A stretch of 42,733 nucleotides of DNA from M55B118 sp041694275 (GTDB taxonomy: Bacteria; Bacillota_I; Bacilli_A; Izemoplasmatales; Izemoplasmataceae). The stretch's first letter is position 1; each line of letters opens with the position of its first letter. Below the pieces are notes generated by a model. The model made no database searches. It was not told where the DNA came from and saw only the letters and a list, made by a program, of their open reading frames with translations. A program made the translations under genes and the position numbers. Shown piece after piece: positions 7,075 to 14,881 of this stretch. The DNA is taken from contig JASMTQ010000062.1 in NCBI GenBank assembly GCA_041694275.1, forward strand, positions 1-42,733, given 5' to 3'.

Positions 7075-8082
7075 ATGAGTAAAGCGACAATCTACGACGT
7101 CGCCGGCGCAGCCCGCGTCTCACTAGCAACCGTATCTCGTGCTATCAACAACCCAGAAAAAGTCAAACCGGAAACCAGGGAAAGAGTTTTGAGAGTCATC
7201 GAAGAGCTTGGGTACAAGCCCAACGCGTTCGCAAGAGGGCTCGCAAGCCGCAAGTCGACAACTGTTGCCGTACTTGTACCGGACATGAGTCGTGCCTCCA
7301 TTGCTGAGATGATGAATGGGATTGCCGATATCGCCCGTGTGTACAAGTATTCAATCCTGCTTTATATTTTGGACAACGAGGATTCTTCAGAAGAAGACGT
7401 TCTCAAGGAAATCGTCGCCGCTCAGGTCGATGGCATGCTTTATCTCAACGATGAGATTACCGATTCTCAACATGACTTCCTCAAGAAGGTTCGTGACGAG
7501 TATCAGATTCCTATCGTTTTGACAAACACCATTTATCCTAAAAGCGATGAAATTCCAAGTGTCTCAATCGACTATGAACAGGCCGGTTATGAAATGACCA
7601 AACGTCTGATCGAAGACGGTAGAAGCAATATCTACATGGTCTCAACCGTACGCAAGTACATGGTCAACGACCTCAAGGAGCAAGGCTATCTTCGCGCAAT
7701 TAGTGAAGCCGGACTTACCCCGCGTATCATGAGAACCAGTGGTCGCATCTCCATCAACACGGAGCACTTCAACGAATACTTCCATTCACACACCGTGGAC
7801 GGAGTAATCGCGGTACGCGACTCGATTGCCGTATCATTCATAAATGTGGCTCGTCAAAATCACGTCAAAGTCCCTGAAGACATTTCAGTCGCAGGGTTCC
7901 AAAATACGAAATATTCATTGCTTTCACGTCCGAGACTATCTTGCGTAGATGTTCCAATTTACGATATCGGTGCCGTCTCAATGCGCGTGCTAACAAAGCT
8001 CATGAATCAAGAAGAAATCGAAGACCGCATGATCAAGCTTGATCACGATATCATCAATCGCGGTTCAACAAAACAAAAGTAA
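7075..8082 (+). CDS. ccpA: LacI-family catabolite control protein, CcpA-like
   Basis: A 335-aa LacI/GalR regulator. The N-terminal helix-turn-helix TIYDVAGAARVSLATVSRAI and hinge helix NAFARGLASRKS are very close to CcpA, followed by a periplasmic-binding-protein-like core (residues about 60-330) with TTVAVLVPDMSRASIAEMM. CcpA with phospho-HPr binds cre sites to control carbon metabolism. The start at 7075 follows AGGTGG. A cre-like site in its own promoter supports the assignment. The neighbouring tyrS also recalls the ccpA-tyrS neighbourhood of Bacillus. Other LacI-family paralogues cannot be excluded, but no sugar operon is adjacent, which favours the global regulator. Confidence 0.85.
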   Translation: MSKATIYDVAGAARVSLATVSRAINNPEKVKPETRERVLRVIEELGYKPNAFARGLASRKSTTVAVLVPDMSRASIAEMMNGIADIARVYKYSILLYILDNEDSSEEDVLKEIVAAQVDGMLYLNDEITDSQHDFLKKVRDEYQIPIVLTNTIYPKSDEIPSVSIDYEQAGYEMTKRLIEDGRSNIYMVSTVRKYMVNDLKEQGYLRAISEAGLTPRIMRTSGRISINTEHFNEYFHSHTVDGVIAVRDSIAVSFINVARQNHVKVPEDISVAGFQNTKYSLLSRPRLSCVDVPIYDIGAVSMRVLTKLMNQEEIEDRMIKLDHDIINRGSTKQK

Positions 8083-8091
8083 GACTTTGAA

Positions 8092-8287
8092 CAGAAGAAG
8101 TAAAATGACCGTCATTCAAAGAGATCCAGTGGGGCTGTGAACTGGAAATGGCTCATTTGAAATACATCTGGGAGTCGCCATTGCAAAACAATGGACGGTG
8201 GTTCCGTTATAACCGAAAGTGTTGGAACAATCCAAAACATAGGTGGTACCGCGGACTTACGTTCGTCCTTACAGGTGCCACCTTTTT
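8092..8287 (+). promoter_or_regulatory. T-box riboswitch, tyrosine specific
   Basis: A tRNA-sensing leader. The T-box AGGTGGTACCGCGG lies at 8241-8254. Stem I carries an AGTA element near 8098, an AGAGA motif, and a specifier region with TAC at 8163-8165, a tyrosine codon. The terminator pairs AGGTGGTACC (8241-8250) with GGTGCCACCT (8274-8283) and ends in five T; the T-box instead allows the antiterminator when uncharged tRNA-Tyr binds. The downstream gene is tyrS, as expected. No clear separate promoter was found between ccpA and the leader. Confidence 0.95.
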
Positions 8288-8308
8288 ATATTTCAGGAGG
8301 GTTATCCC

Positions 8309-9547
8309 ATGAATGTCATTGAAGAATTAAAAAAACGCGAACTGTTATATGCCGTGACCGACGATGCACTTGAAAAAGTCATGGAAAACGAAAAAGTCAC
8401 CTTCTATCTTGGAGCCGACCCTACAGGAGATTCTCTTCACGTAGGCCACCTTGTGACCTACCTTGTTGCGAGAAGACTCTCAAAACATGGCCATCAACCC
8501 ATATTGCTCGTAGGCGGGGGAACTGGCCAGATAGGCGATCCAAGTGGCAAGAACACTGAAAGACCTTTACAAAGCGCAGAAACCATCAAACAAAACGTTG
8601 AAAAGATTTCCGCCCAGGTCAGGAAAATCCTTCCTGATGCTCTGGTCGTCAACAACTACGACTGGCTCAAGGAATACGATCTTTTCAGTTTCCTAAGAGA
8701 CATCGGAAAGCACTTCAATTTGAATCAGATGCTTGCAAAAGACAGCGTTCAAAGCCGCCTCGCCTCAGGTATAAGCTTCACCGAGTTCACCTACCAGATC
8801 ATTCAGTCTCTGGATTTCTGGGAACTTTACAGAAATAAAAACTGTACCCTTCAACTTGGAGGGCAGGACCAATGGGGCAACATCACCGCTGGCCTTGAAC
8901 TCATCCGCAAAAAAGAAGGCGCAAACGCAAAAGCCTACGGACTCGTCATTCCACTTATCACCAAAAAAGACGGCTCCAAATTTGGAAAAAGCGAAGGAGG
9001 CGCCGTGTGGCTTGATCCTGAAAAGACCTCGCCTTATGCGTTTTATCAGTACTGGATCAACCTTGAAGATGATGAAGCGATGCTTCGGTTGAAACAGTTC
9101 ACCGATTATTCCTTTGAAGACCTTGATAAAATCGAAAAGGATATGGCAGAAACCCCGCATCTAAGACATGCTCAAAAGGCGCTCGCCAAAGCCATGACCC
9201 TTCTCGTTCACAAGGAAAAAGGGCTTGAAAGTGCCATGAACATCACTGAAGCGCTTTTCAAAAACAAAATAGACACCCTCAGTGCCAACGAAATTGAAAT
9301 GGCCTTTGAAGGTCTGCCCACTACGAATGTAGGAAATAGCCATCCACTCGTGGACGCACTTATTGAGACAGGCTTGTCTAGTTCCAAAAGAGAAGCGCGT
9401 ACCATGATCAAGCAAAACGCCGTCAGTGTGAACGGCGATAAAGTGAAAGATGTGGATGCGACCATCGATAAATCGGATGCGCTTCATAGCACGTATACTG
9501 TCTTAAGACGTGGGAAGAAACATTACGCGCTTATCAGACATTCCTGA
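8309..9547 (+). CDS. tyrS: tyrosine--tRNA ligase
   Basis: Charges tRNA-Tyr. The 412-aa class I synthetase shows the HIGH motif as HVGH (residues 44-47) in GADPTGDSLHVGHL, the tyrosine pocket around GGQDQWGNITAG, the KMSKS loop as KFGKS, and a C-terminal S4-like RNA-binding domain ending SVNGDKVKDVDATIDK. The ATG at 8309 follows CAGGAGGG and lies after the T-box terminator; longer in-frame readings start inside the leader. Expression is controlled by the tyrosine T-box directly upstream. Confidence 0.97.
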   Translation: MNVIEELKKRELLYAVTDDALEKVMENEKVTFYLGADPTGDSLHVGHLVTYLVARRLSKHGHQPILLVGGGTGQIGDPSGKNTERPLQSAETIKQNVEKISAQVRKILPDALVVNNYDWLKEYDLFSFLRDIGKHFNLNQMLAKDSVQSRLASGISFTEFTYQIIQSLDFWELYRNKNCTLQLGGQDQWGNITAGLELIRKKEGANAKAYGLVIPLITKKDGSKFGKSEGGAVWLDPEKTSPYAFYQYWINLEDDEAMLRLKQFTDYSFEDLDKIEKDMAETPHLRHAQKALAKAMTLLVHKEKGLESAMNITEALFKNKIDTLSANEIEMAFEGLPTTNVGNSHPLVDALIETGLSSSKREARTMIKQNAVSVNGDKVKDVDATIDKSDALHSTYTVLRRGKKHYALIRHS

Positions 9548-9560
9548 TTATCATTTAAAA

Positions 9561-9594
9561 GAAAACCTCCAGTCACTTTCGACTGGAGGTTTTC
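9561..9594. terminator. bidirectional terminator between tyrS and the pilin gene
   Basis: Perfect 14-base stem GAAAACCTCCAGTC / GACTGGAGGTTTTC with a six-base loop; A/T ends serve both strands. It closes tyrS from the left and the convergent pilin-like gene from the right. Confidence 0.88.
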
Positions 9595-9628
9595 ATATAA
9601 ATAAACAGGGAAGGTCCCTTGGGGAGGG

Positions 9629-10816
9629 TTAATTGACTGGTTGCCATACTTCATAATCACCAGAGTGTTTTTTAGGGTTGTCTCCTTGTGTCCACCACTG
9701 GGCTTCATAGGTGGTGTTTCCGTGGGTGACAAGGTCCCCTGCGATGTATATTTCATTTGCATTCCACCGCACTGGTTGGTTGCCTTCGTTAACTACGGAC
9801 CAGACACTTGAAGTTTCTGGGTTATCGTTTTGAGTAAAGTAGCTCGCTTTATAGGTTGTGCCTTTGTATTCAACGGTATCACCGGAGTCATAGGTGTTAT
9901 AGGGTTCCCATTTGTCGCTTGATATGTTTTGCCATACTCCGGTTGAGGCTTTTGTACCGGGTTCTATGCCTGTTCCCCAGTTCAAAGCCACGTATGTACT
10001 GCCTTTATGGACAACGGAATCACCCGTATCATATACGTTGTAGGGGGTGTATCGCATGGTTTGGGCCTGCCAGGCCAAAGATGTTGAAGGGTCTTCGCCG
10101 TTTCCGCCTTCATGGCGCATGGTATAGGTCATGCCTTGATAGCGGACCGTATCGCCAGTCGTGTATGTGTTGTATGCTCTATAACTGTTTCCGATTTCAA
10201 CTTCCTGAAATCCACCATAAGGTCGAAGGTTATCAACCGTCGGAGGGCTCCATACACCGTCGCCGTGTCTGATCTCAAACACTTTTCCATCGTATTGAAT
10301 TCTATCTCCTACAGAGTGGGCGCCTTCTTCCCATTCTGGAAAGTCTAGTACGCTGGAATTGTCGTCATTACCCAAATCCTGATCAGGAACGTCTTCACTT
10401 TCTCCGGGGATGTTTACAAGGTCTCTTGTGGCTGTTCGTGCACTCAGTTCTCTGGAAATCAGCTTTCCTTCTTGATTGAAAGGAAATGAATACTCGTCCG
10501 TGGATGCATAATATATACCAAAAGACCTTTCTGAAATACGTTTTACGGTCACTGTATAACTTTCATCGTAGCCATCGATATATTCAACAAGCTTTTCCAT
10601 AGGGACGTCTTCACCTATCGGACATGCATTTTCAGGACGCAGGCAGTAGTTTTCAGCCGCGCGTTCTATATGCAGGGAATCTTCCAGTATTTTATCTTTT
10701 TGCATGTTTTCAAAGGATTGACCAATAAGGGGGGTGCTCATCGCTCCGATAATGCCTAGAATGACAATACCGACAAGCAATTCTATCAGGGTGATGCCTT
10801 TGTTGTTTTCGGGCAT
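9629..10816 (-). CDS. prepilin-like protein with five CBM5/12-like carbohydrate-binding repeats
   Basis: Likely a type IV pilin-like or pseudopilin surface adhesin. Residues 1-7 (MPENNKG) are a short prepilin leader; cleavage before I8 gives ITLIELLVGIVILGII with the conserved glutamate at +5 (E12) and a hydrophobic helix. A globular part follows with a cysteine pair C58/C65, then an acidic linker (about 136-158). Residues 160-395 hold five repeats of about 45 residues, each with a GD plus an aromatic-Y-x-G-x-Y core (GD at 170, 221, 265, 312, 360). The last, YIAGDLVTHGNTTYEAQWW then TQGDNP, is a near-canonical chitin-binding CBM5/12 module. Start at 10816 has GGAGG eight bases upstream. It is controlled by a c-di-GMP riboswitch. 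No pilus assembly genes are in the window. Ligand is inferred. Confidence 0.85.
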   Translation of the reverse strand: MPENNKGITLIELLVGIVILGIIGAMSTPLIGQSFENMQKDKILEDSLHIERAAENYCLRPENACPIGEDVPMEKLVEYIDGYDESYTVTVKRISERSFGIYYASTDEYSFPFNQEGKLISRELSARTATRDLVNIPGESEDVPDQDLGNDDNSSVLDFPEWEEGAHSVGDRIQYDGKVFEIRHGDGVWSPPTVDNLRPYGGFQEVEIGNSYRAYNTYTTGDTVRYQGMTYTMRHEGGNGEDPSTSLAWQAQTMRYTPYNVYDTGDSVVHKGSTYVALNWGTGIEPGTKASTGVWQNISSDKWEPYNTYDSGDTVEYKGTTYKASYFTQNDNPETSSVWSVVNEGNQPVRWNANEIYIAGDLVTHGNTTYEAQWWTQGDNPKKHSGDYEVWQPVN

Positions 10817-10832
10817 AGAAAAAACCTCCATT

Positions 10833-10862
10833 AAAAAAGCTGCGCATTCTGTGAATGGCAGC
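10833..10862 (-). terminator. riboswitch-associated intrinsic terminator
   Basis: On the minus strand GCTGC (10862-10858) pairs with GCAGC (10843-10839), with inner ATTC/GAAT, followed by TTTTTT. Its 5' arm overlaps the 3' end of the c-di-GMP aptamer, so aptamer folding and termination compete. It lies between aptamer and Shine-Dalgarno of the pilin-like gene. Confidence 0.75.
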
Positions 10863-10918
10863 TGGCTGTCTTTTTAGACCCTTTAGCTTTCCGTCGCCGG
10901 ATTTCTCCGGGTTTGGCT
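10857..10918 (-). promoter_or_regulatory. cyclic-di-GMP-I (GEMM-I) riboswitch
   Basis: The minus-strand leader carries the GEMM-I core: AAACC followed by the hairpin CCGGA-GAAA-TCCGG (10910-10897) with a GNRA tetraloop, then GACGGAAAGCTAAAGGGTCT, a second hairpin GTCT/AGAC, and GCCAGCTGCC. This is the order and spacing of the family (consensus GACGCAAAGC...GGG...GCCAG..GCC), with one departure, G for C in GACGG. The outermost P1 stem looks very short because the promoter starts transcription right at its 5' edge. The 3' strand overlaps a terminator, so ligand binding probably permits read-through. Regulates the pilin-like gene. Confidence 0.88.
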
Positions 10919-10925
10919 TATTTAT

Positions 10926-10954
10926 AATATACACTGTAATGATTTCAAAGTCAA
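10926..10954 (-). promoter_or_regulatory. promoter of the riboswitch-pilin transcript
   Basis: TTGACT (10954-10949), 17 bases, TATATT (10931-10926) on the minus strand. Predicted start of transcription is near 10919, at the very beginning of the aptamer. Confidence 0.75.
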
Positions 10955-10966
10955 GACATTTATGCG

Positions 10967-11257
10967 TCAATCACATTCGGTGACATGGTCCTTTGCCATC
11001 ACGTATATTTTCTTGACGTGGTCATCTTTAAGGCTATAGTATATTTTCTTTCCGTCACGATCCGCGGCGACCACGTTTTGTTCGCGCAAAAGCTTGAGCT
11101 GATGTGAAACGGTGGATTGCTTGAGGCCGAGTGTCTCATGGATTGCCTGTACGTTGAGTGGCCCTTCGAGCAAAAGGTCGATGATTCTCAGTCTCGTGGT
11201 GTCTGAAAACAGTTTGAACAGTGTCTTGCATTCATCAAGCGCCTTGTTTTTTTTCAT
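10967..11257 (-). CDS. ArsR/SmtB-family zinc-responsive repressor
   Basis: A 96-aa winged-helix metal sensor. The recognition helix lies in LNVQAIHETLGLKQSTVSHQ, followed by the wing KKIYYSL. The C-terminal alpha-5 helix has D78, H80, H91 and E94 with the same spacing as the zinc ligands of SmtB (Asp, His, His, Glu), so this is an alpha-5 zinc sensor that should dissociate from DNA on metal binding. No alpha-3 CxC cadmium site is seen. The ATG at 11257 overlaps the end of the upstream P-type ATPase by 23 bases, so the two are translationally coupled and the repressor controls its own operon. Confidence 0.9.
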   Translation of the reverse strand: MKKNKALDECKTLFKLFSDTTRLRIIDLLLEGPLNVQAIHETLGLKQSTVSHQLKLLREQNVVAADRDGKKIYYSLKDDHVKKIYVMAKDHVTECD

Positions 11258-13322
11258 GGTGTCTCCCCTTCTTTTTATAAATGAGTCTAAGTGCGTTTAA
11301 TACGGCAATCATGGTGATGCCGACATCTGCGAAAATGGCTTCGAACATGGACACTTCACCAAACCCTGCAAGGATGAGAAACGAGAATTTCACACCGAGA
11401 GAAAGCAGAATATTCTGATAGACGATGTTGCGTGTTTTTTTGGAGAGTCTGAACGCTTCATCGACAAGGGTGAGGTCGTCATCCATGATGATGACGTCCG
11501 CAACATCAAGCGCGAGTTGACTGCCTCCACCCATTGCAAGTCCGATATCCGCGGACTTTATGAGCGGGGCGTCGTTGATGCCGTCTCCGATATACATTTT
11601 CTTTTTTTGGGTTTTTAATGCATTAAAGTGTGTGATTTTGTCTTCAGGTAGCAAGCCTGGTTCATAGTGAATGCCGCCAAGCTCGGTTGCGACCTCGCTT
11701 GCGGTGGCGTCATTGTCGCCCGTAAGCATGGTGATGGTCCGGCCTTTAGAAAGTTTTTTGATCGCTGAAATGCTGCTTTTTCTGAGCTGATCCTTTACGA
11801 CGATGCGACCCATGTATTTACCGTTCAGCGCTACGAATACGTTGGTGCCTGCAAGGTCTTTTTCATCTTTAAGCGTGATGCCTTCGTTTTCGAGCATCTT
11901 CTTGTTTCCAACAAGCAGTGTGCCTTCAAGGGTGTTGGCTTTCATGCCGTACCCTGCAACTTCCATGACATCGTCATAACTTACGAAGTTGCCTTTGTAA
12001 GCGTCGACGATGGAGCGTGCAATCGGATGATTCGAGTAGTGTTCAAGGCTTGCGGCGTATTTTAAGGTTTTATAGTCGGTATATCCAGCCACTTCGAAAT
12101 TACCGTGGGTGAGCGTTCCGGTCTTGTCAATGCCAATGGTGTCAACATCGTTCATCATATCAAGGAAGTTGGAGCCTTTGAAGAGTATGCCTTCTTTTGC
12201 GCTTGCGCCAATGCCTGCAAAGTAGGAAAGCGGGATTGAAAGCACCAAGGCGCATGGGCAGCTTATTACAAGGAACGTCGCGGCTCTGAAGAGGTATTCT
12301 TCCATATTGCCGGGATCCATGATGGAAGGAATGATGAAAATAAGAATCGCCGCCAGAGTAACAACCGGAGTATAGACCTTTGCGAATTTGGTAATGAAGT
12401 TTTCGGTTTTGGCTTTTTGGTTTGTGGAGTTTTCTATGAGATCGATGATTCTTGCAATGGTTGAATCGCTGTATTCCTTTTTAGCCTCGAGTTCGATGAC
12501 ACTGCCGGTATTGATGTTTCCACTCAAAACCTCGTCGCCCACGCCAACGGATTTGAGTTTTGATTCACCGGTGAGAGCACTTGTGTTGAGTGCGGTATTT
12601 CCCTTGGTGATGACACCGTCTGTAGGAATTTTCTCGCCATTTTTGACAATCAGCGTATCGCCGATGTTGACGCTCAATGGATCCTTGATTGTGACTTCGC
12701 CATTTTCAAGGACATTCGCGTAATCGACGTGAAGATCGATAAGCGCGCTGATTTCGTCTTTTGATTTGTCCACGGCCTTGTGCTGAAGGTGTTCACCCAC
12801 TGAATAGAAGATGATGACAGCCGCCGCTTCAAAAGGTTTTTCAATGATCATGGCTGCGAATGTTGCGATGAACATAAGAAAGTTCTCATTGAAGAATTCT
12901 TTGCGCTTTATGCTTTTTAAGGTGCTTTGAAGGATGTCTTTTGCAATGAGGGCGTACCCTACCCAGTAAAGAAGGTTCAGTCTGGGTCTTAAAATGTCAA
13001 AATAGCCAAGCAAGCCACCCAGTAAAAAAATAAGCCCACCCAAAAACACAAAGCGGTATGCTTTGATGAAATGGTGAGGCGATGTTTTATTACGGGCGCC
13101 ATAAGGCATGACTTCAACGCCGTTTTCAATTGAATCGACAAGCTTTTGAATGGAGGCTATTTCATTTGAGACGACAAAGGACTCATCGGCGTCCAAAAGC
13201 ATTGTCTGACTCGCGAAATTAAAACTTGCAGAATGTATATCGGAACGTTCATTGAGCGCTTTTTCAATTCTGGAAGCGCAGCCTGAACAAATGAGGTTTT
13301 TCATTACGATTTTCTTAATCAT
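11235..13322 (-). CDS. Zn2+/Cd2+-exporting P1B-type ATPase
   Basis: A 695-aa heavy-metal exporter of the ZntA/CadA group. In order: an N-terminal metal-binding domain with C12 and C15 (ICSGCASRIE), membrane helices, the actuator TGES (SALTGESK), the metal-binding SCPCALV of helix 4, the phosphorylation site DKTGTLT, the SNHPIARSI nucleotide-binding histidine segment, MLTGDN and GDGINDAP, and a last helix pair with a conserved lysine (LGVKFSF) and aspartate (ADVGITMIAVLNALRL) that mark the zinc/cadmium/lead subtype. Length fits the family. The downstream gene is a SmtB-like sensor. Transcription starts from a promoter whose spacer holds an inverted repeat. Gene names zntA or cadA are both in use, so none is assigned. 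Confidence 0.95.
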   Translation of the reverse strand: MIKKIVMKNLICSGCASRIEKALNERSDIHSASFNFASQTMLLDADESFVVSNEIASIQKLVDSIENGVEVMPYGARNKTSPHHFIKAYRFVFLGGLIFLLGGLLGYFDILRPRLNLLYWVGYALIAKDILQSTLKSIKRKEFFNENFLMFIATFAAMIIEKPFEAAAVIIFYSVGEHLQHKAVDKSKDEISALIDLHVDYANVLENGEVTIKDPLSVNIGDTLIVKNGEKIPTDGVITKGNTALNTSALTGESKLKSVGVGDEVLSGNINTGSVIELEAKKEYSDSTIARIIDLIENSTNQKAKTENFITKFAKVYTPVVTLAAILIFIIPSIMDPGNMEEYLFRAATFLVISCPCALVLSIPLSYFAGIGASAKEGILFKGSNFLDMMNDVDTIGIDKTGTLTHGNFEVAGYTDYKTLKYAASLEHYSNHPIARSIVDAYKGNFVSYDDVMEVAGYGMKANTLEGTLLVGNKKMLENEGITLKDEKDLAGTNVFVALNGKYMGRIVVKDQLRKSSISAIKKLSKGRTITMLTGDNDATASEVATELGGIHYEPGLLPEDKITHFNALKTQKKKMYIGDGINDAPLIKSADIGLAMGGGSQLALDVADVIIMDDDLTLVDEAFRLSKKTRNIVYQNILLSLGVKFSFLILAGFGEVSMFEAIFADVGITMIAVLNALRLIYKKKGRHHEKKQGA

Positions 13323-13345
13323 AGTATCACCTACTGTTCTATTAT

Positions 13346-13373
13346 ATTATATGAGAGAACATTCATATGTCAA
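13346..13373 (-). promoter_or_regulatory. promoter of the zinc-export operon with SmtB-type operator
   Basis: Minus strand: TTGACA (13373-13368), 16 bases, TATAAT (13351-13346). Between and partly over these elements lies the inverted repeat ATATGA-8-TCATAT (13349-13368), resembling the AT-rich imperfect palindromes bound by SmtB/CzrA-type repressors. A repressor there would block polymerase directly. Confidence 0.65.
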
Positions 13374-13401
13374 GCAATAAAGGGTCCGAAGTTCCTTATT
13401 G

Positions 13402-13430
13402 TTGAACTATGATATGACCCGTGGTAGTAT
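13402..13430 (+). promoter_or_regulatory. probable promoter of the pepV-like gene
   Basis: TTGAAC at 13402-13407, 17 bases, TAGTAT at 13425-13430, about 20 bases before the GGAGGG Shine-Dalgarno. Confidence 0.55.
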
Positions 13431-13452
13431 AAATTGCATTGGAGGGCTGTTT

Positions 13453-14820
13453 ATGAGTTATCTGGAATATGTAAAAAAACATGAAGACCGTTTGATAGGA
13501 GTGCTTGAAGATCTTGTACGCATTCCAAGCGTCCTTGAAAACTATGACAAAAAAAGGAAAGCACCGTTTGGCGAGACCATTGACAAGGCTTTGAAGATGA
13601 TGCTTGATCTTGGTGAAGAAGATGGATTCATCACTAAAAACGTGGACAACCACGCTGGTCATATTGAGTGGGGAGAGGGCGAAGACATCCTCGGGATTCT
13701 GACACATCTTGATGTGGTCCCGGCAACCGGAGACTGGACGCGTCCACCCTTCGAACCATACATCAGCGATGGTAAGATTTATGGACGGGGCACCATGGAC
13801 GACAAGGGACCGACCATCGCTGCTTATTTTGCGATGAAACTCCTTAGAGAAAAGGGATTTATTCCGAAAAAACGAATACGTCTAATCCTGGGGTTGGATG
13901 AAGAAACCGCGAACCGCGGTATAGAACGCTACTTCGAAAAAGAACCGATGCCCGATGCCGGTTTCTCACCGGATGCGGAGTTTCCTGTCATTCACGGTGA
14001 AAAAGGGCTTTTTTCCTTCGACTTCACCGGGAAAGCTCAACCGGGTAGTCTGATTTATTTTTCTTCGGGTGATCGCTACAATGTCGTGCCCGCAGAAGCG
14101 ACTTCGGTCATCGATGAATCGCTTGATCTCAAAGACGATTTCGAAAGGTATTTAAGTGAACATGGACTCAAAGGAAACGTTCAAGGAAACACCTATACGC
14201 TTGAAGGGAAAAGCGCGCACGCCTCAACCCCTGAAAAGGGTATTAACGGAGCGGCCCATCTGGCCACATTTTTAAGCAGTCATATCGACCATCCCTATAT
14301 CAACGCAATTGCGAACGTATTCGCGTTTGACCACTATGGTGAGAAGACAGGCATCGCTTCAAGCGATGAACAGCTCAAGGCCCTCACACTGAACGCAGCC
14401 GTGTTCAGATATTCAAAAGAAGGCGCCTTGATTGGCGTGAATGTCCGCTATCCGGGGAGCTTCGATCTTGAAAAGGCAGGGCACACCCTTTCAAAACTTG
14501 CCTACAAGTACAAGCTGGCTTACGAATCCAAGGGCCATGTGCCACCGCATTACGTGAATCCCAAAGACCCACTTGTCACTACGCTTATGGATGCTTATCA
14601 AAACGTTACGAAAGACTATGAAAATCCACCGTTCACAATAGGTGGTGGCACGTACGCACGTACCCTCTCAAAGGGTGTGGCGTTTGGTCTTGTGATGCCC
14701 GGAAGAGAAGACGTGGCACATCAGATTGATGAACACATTTTCATTGACGATCTTCTCAAGGCGACCGCAATCTACATGGAAGCCATAGAAAACTTAAGTG
14801 GTTCAGAGACTTCTCTATAA
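13453..14820 (+). CDS. pepV: M20-family dipeptidase, PepV-like
   Basis: A 455-aa zinc aminopeptidase/dipeptidase acting on peptides in the cytoplasm. Motifs of the M20/Sapep group are visible: LTHLDVVPATGDW (metal-binding histidine and aspartate), GRGTMDDKGP (bridging aspartate), GLDEETANRG (catalytic and metal-binding glutamates), a dimerisation lid domain in the middle, and the C-terminal IGGGTYAR and metal-binding histidine in VAHQIDE. The ATG at 13453 follows GGAGGG; an upstream ATG at 13399 would place coding sequence over the promoter. It is adjacent to other peptide-degrading (M42) and tRNA-modifying genes. Confidence 0.9.
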   Translation: MSYLEYVKKHEDRLIGVLEDLVRIPSVLENYDKKRKAPFGETIDKALKMMLDLGEEDGFITKNVDNHAGHIEWGEGEDILGILTHLDVVPATGDWTRPPFEPYISDGKIYGRGTMDDKGPTIAAYFAMKLLREKGFIPKKRIRLILGLDEETANRGIERYFEKEPMPDAGFSPDAEFPVIHGEKGLFSFDFTGKAQPGSLIYFSSGDRYNVVPAEATSVIDESLDLKDDFERYLSEHGLKGNVQGNTYTLEGKSAHASTPEKGINGAAHLATFLSSHIDHPYINAIANVFAFDHYGEKTGIASSDEQLKALTLNAAVFRYSKEGALIGVNVRYPGSFDLEKAGHTLSKLAYKYKLAYESKGHVPPHYVNPKDPLVTTLMDAYQNVTKDYENPPFTIGGGTYARTLSKGVAFGLVMPGREDVAHQIDEHIFIDDLLKATAIYMEAIENLSGSETSL

Positions 14821-14857
14821 ATAAAGAAAGACTTTCCTGGAGAAAAAGGATAGGCTT

Positions 14858-14866
14858 TGATATAAT
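14858..14866 (+). promoter_or_regulatory. extended -10 promoter of trmB
   Basis: TGATATAAT, a TG-extended perfect -10, about 15 bases before the trmB start. No good -35 is visible, which is tolerated for extended -10 promoters. Confidence 0.5.
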
Positions 14867-14881
14867 AATAACGGTGATTTG

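Noticed and set aside
10112..10348. Plus-strand reading frames opposite the pilin-like gene
   Set aside because: They lack ribosome-binding sites and lie antisense to a strongly patterned repeat protein.
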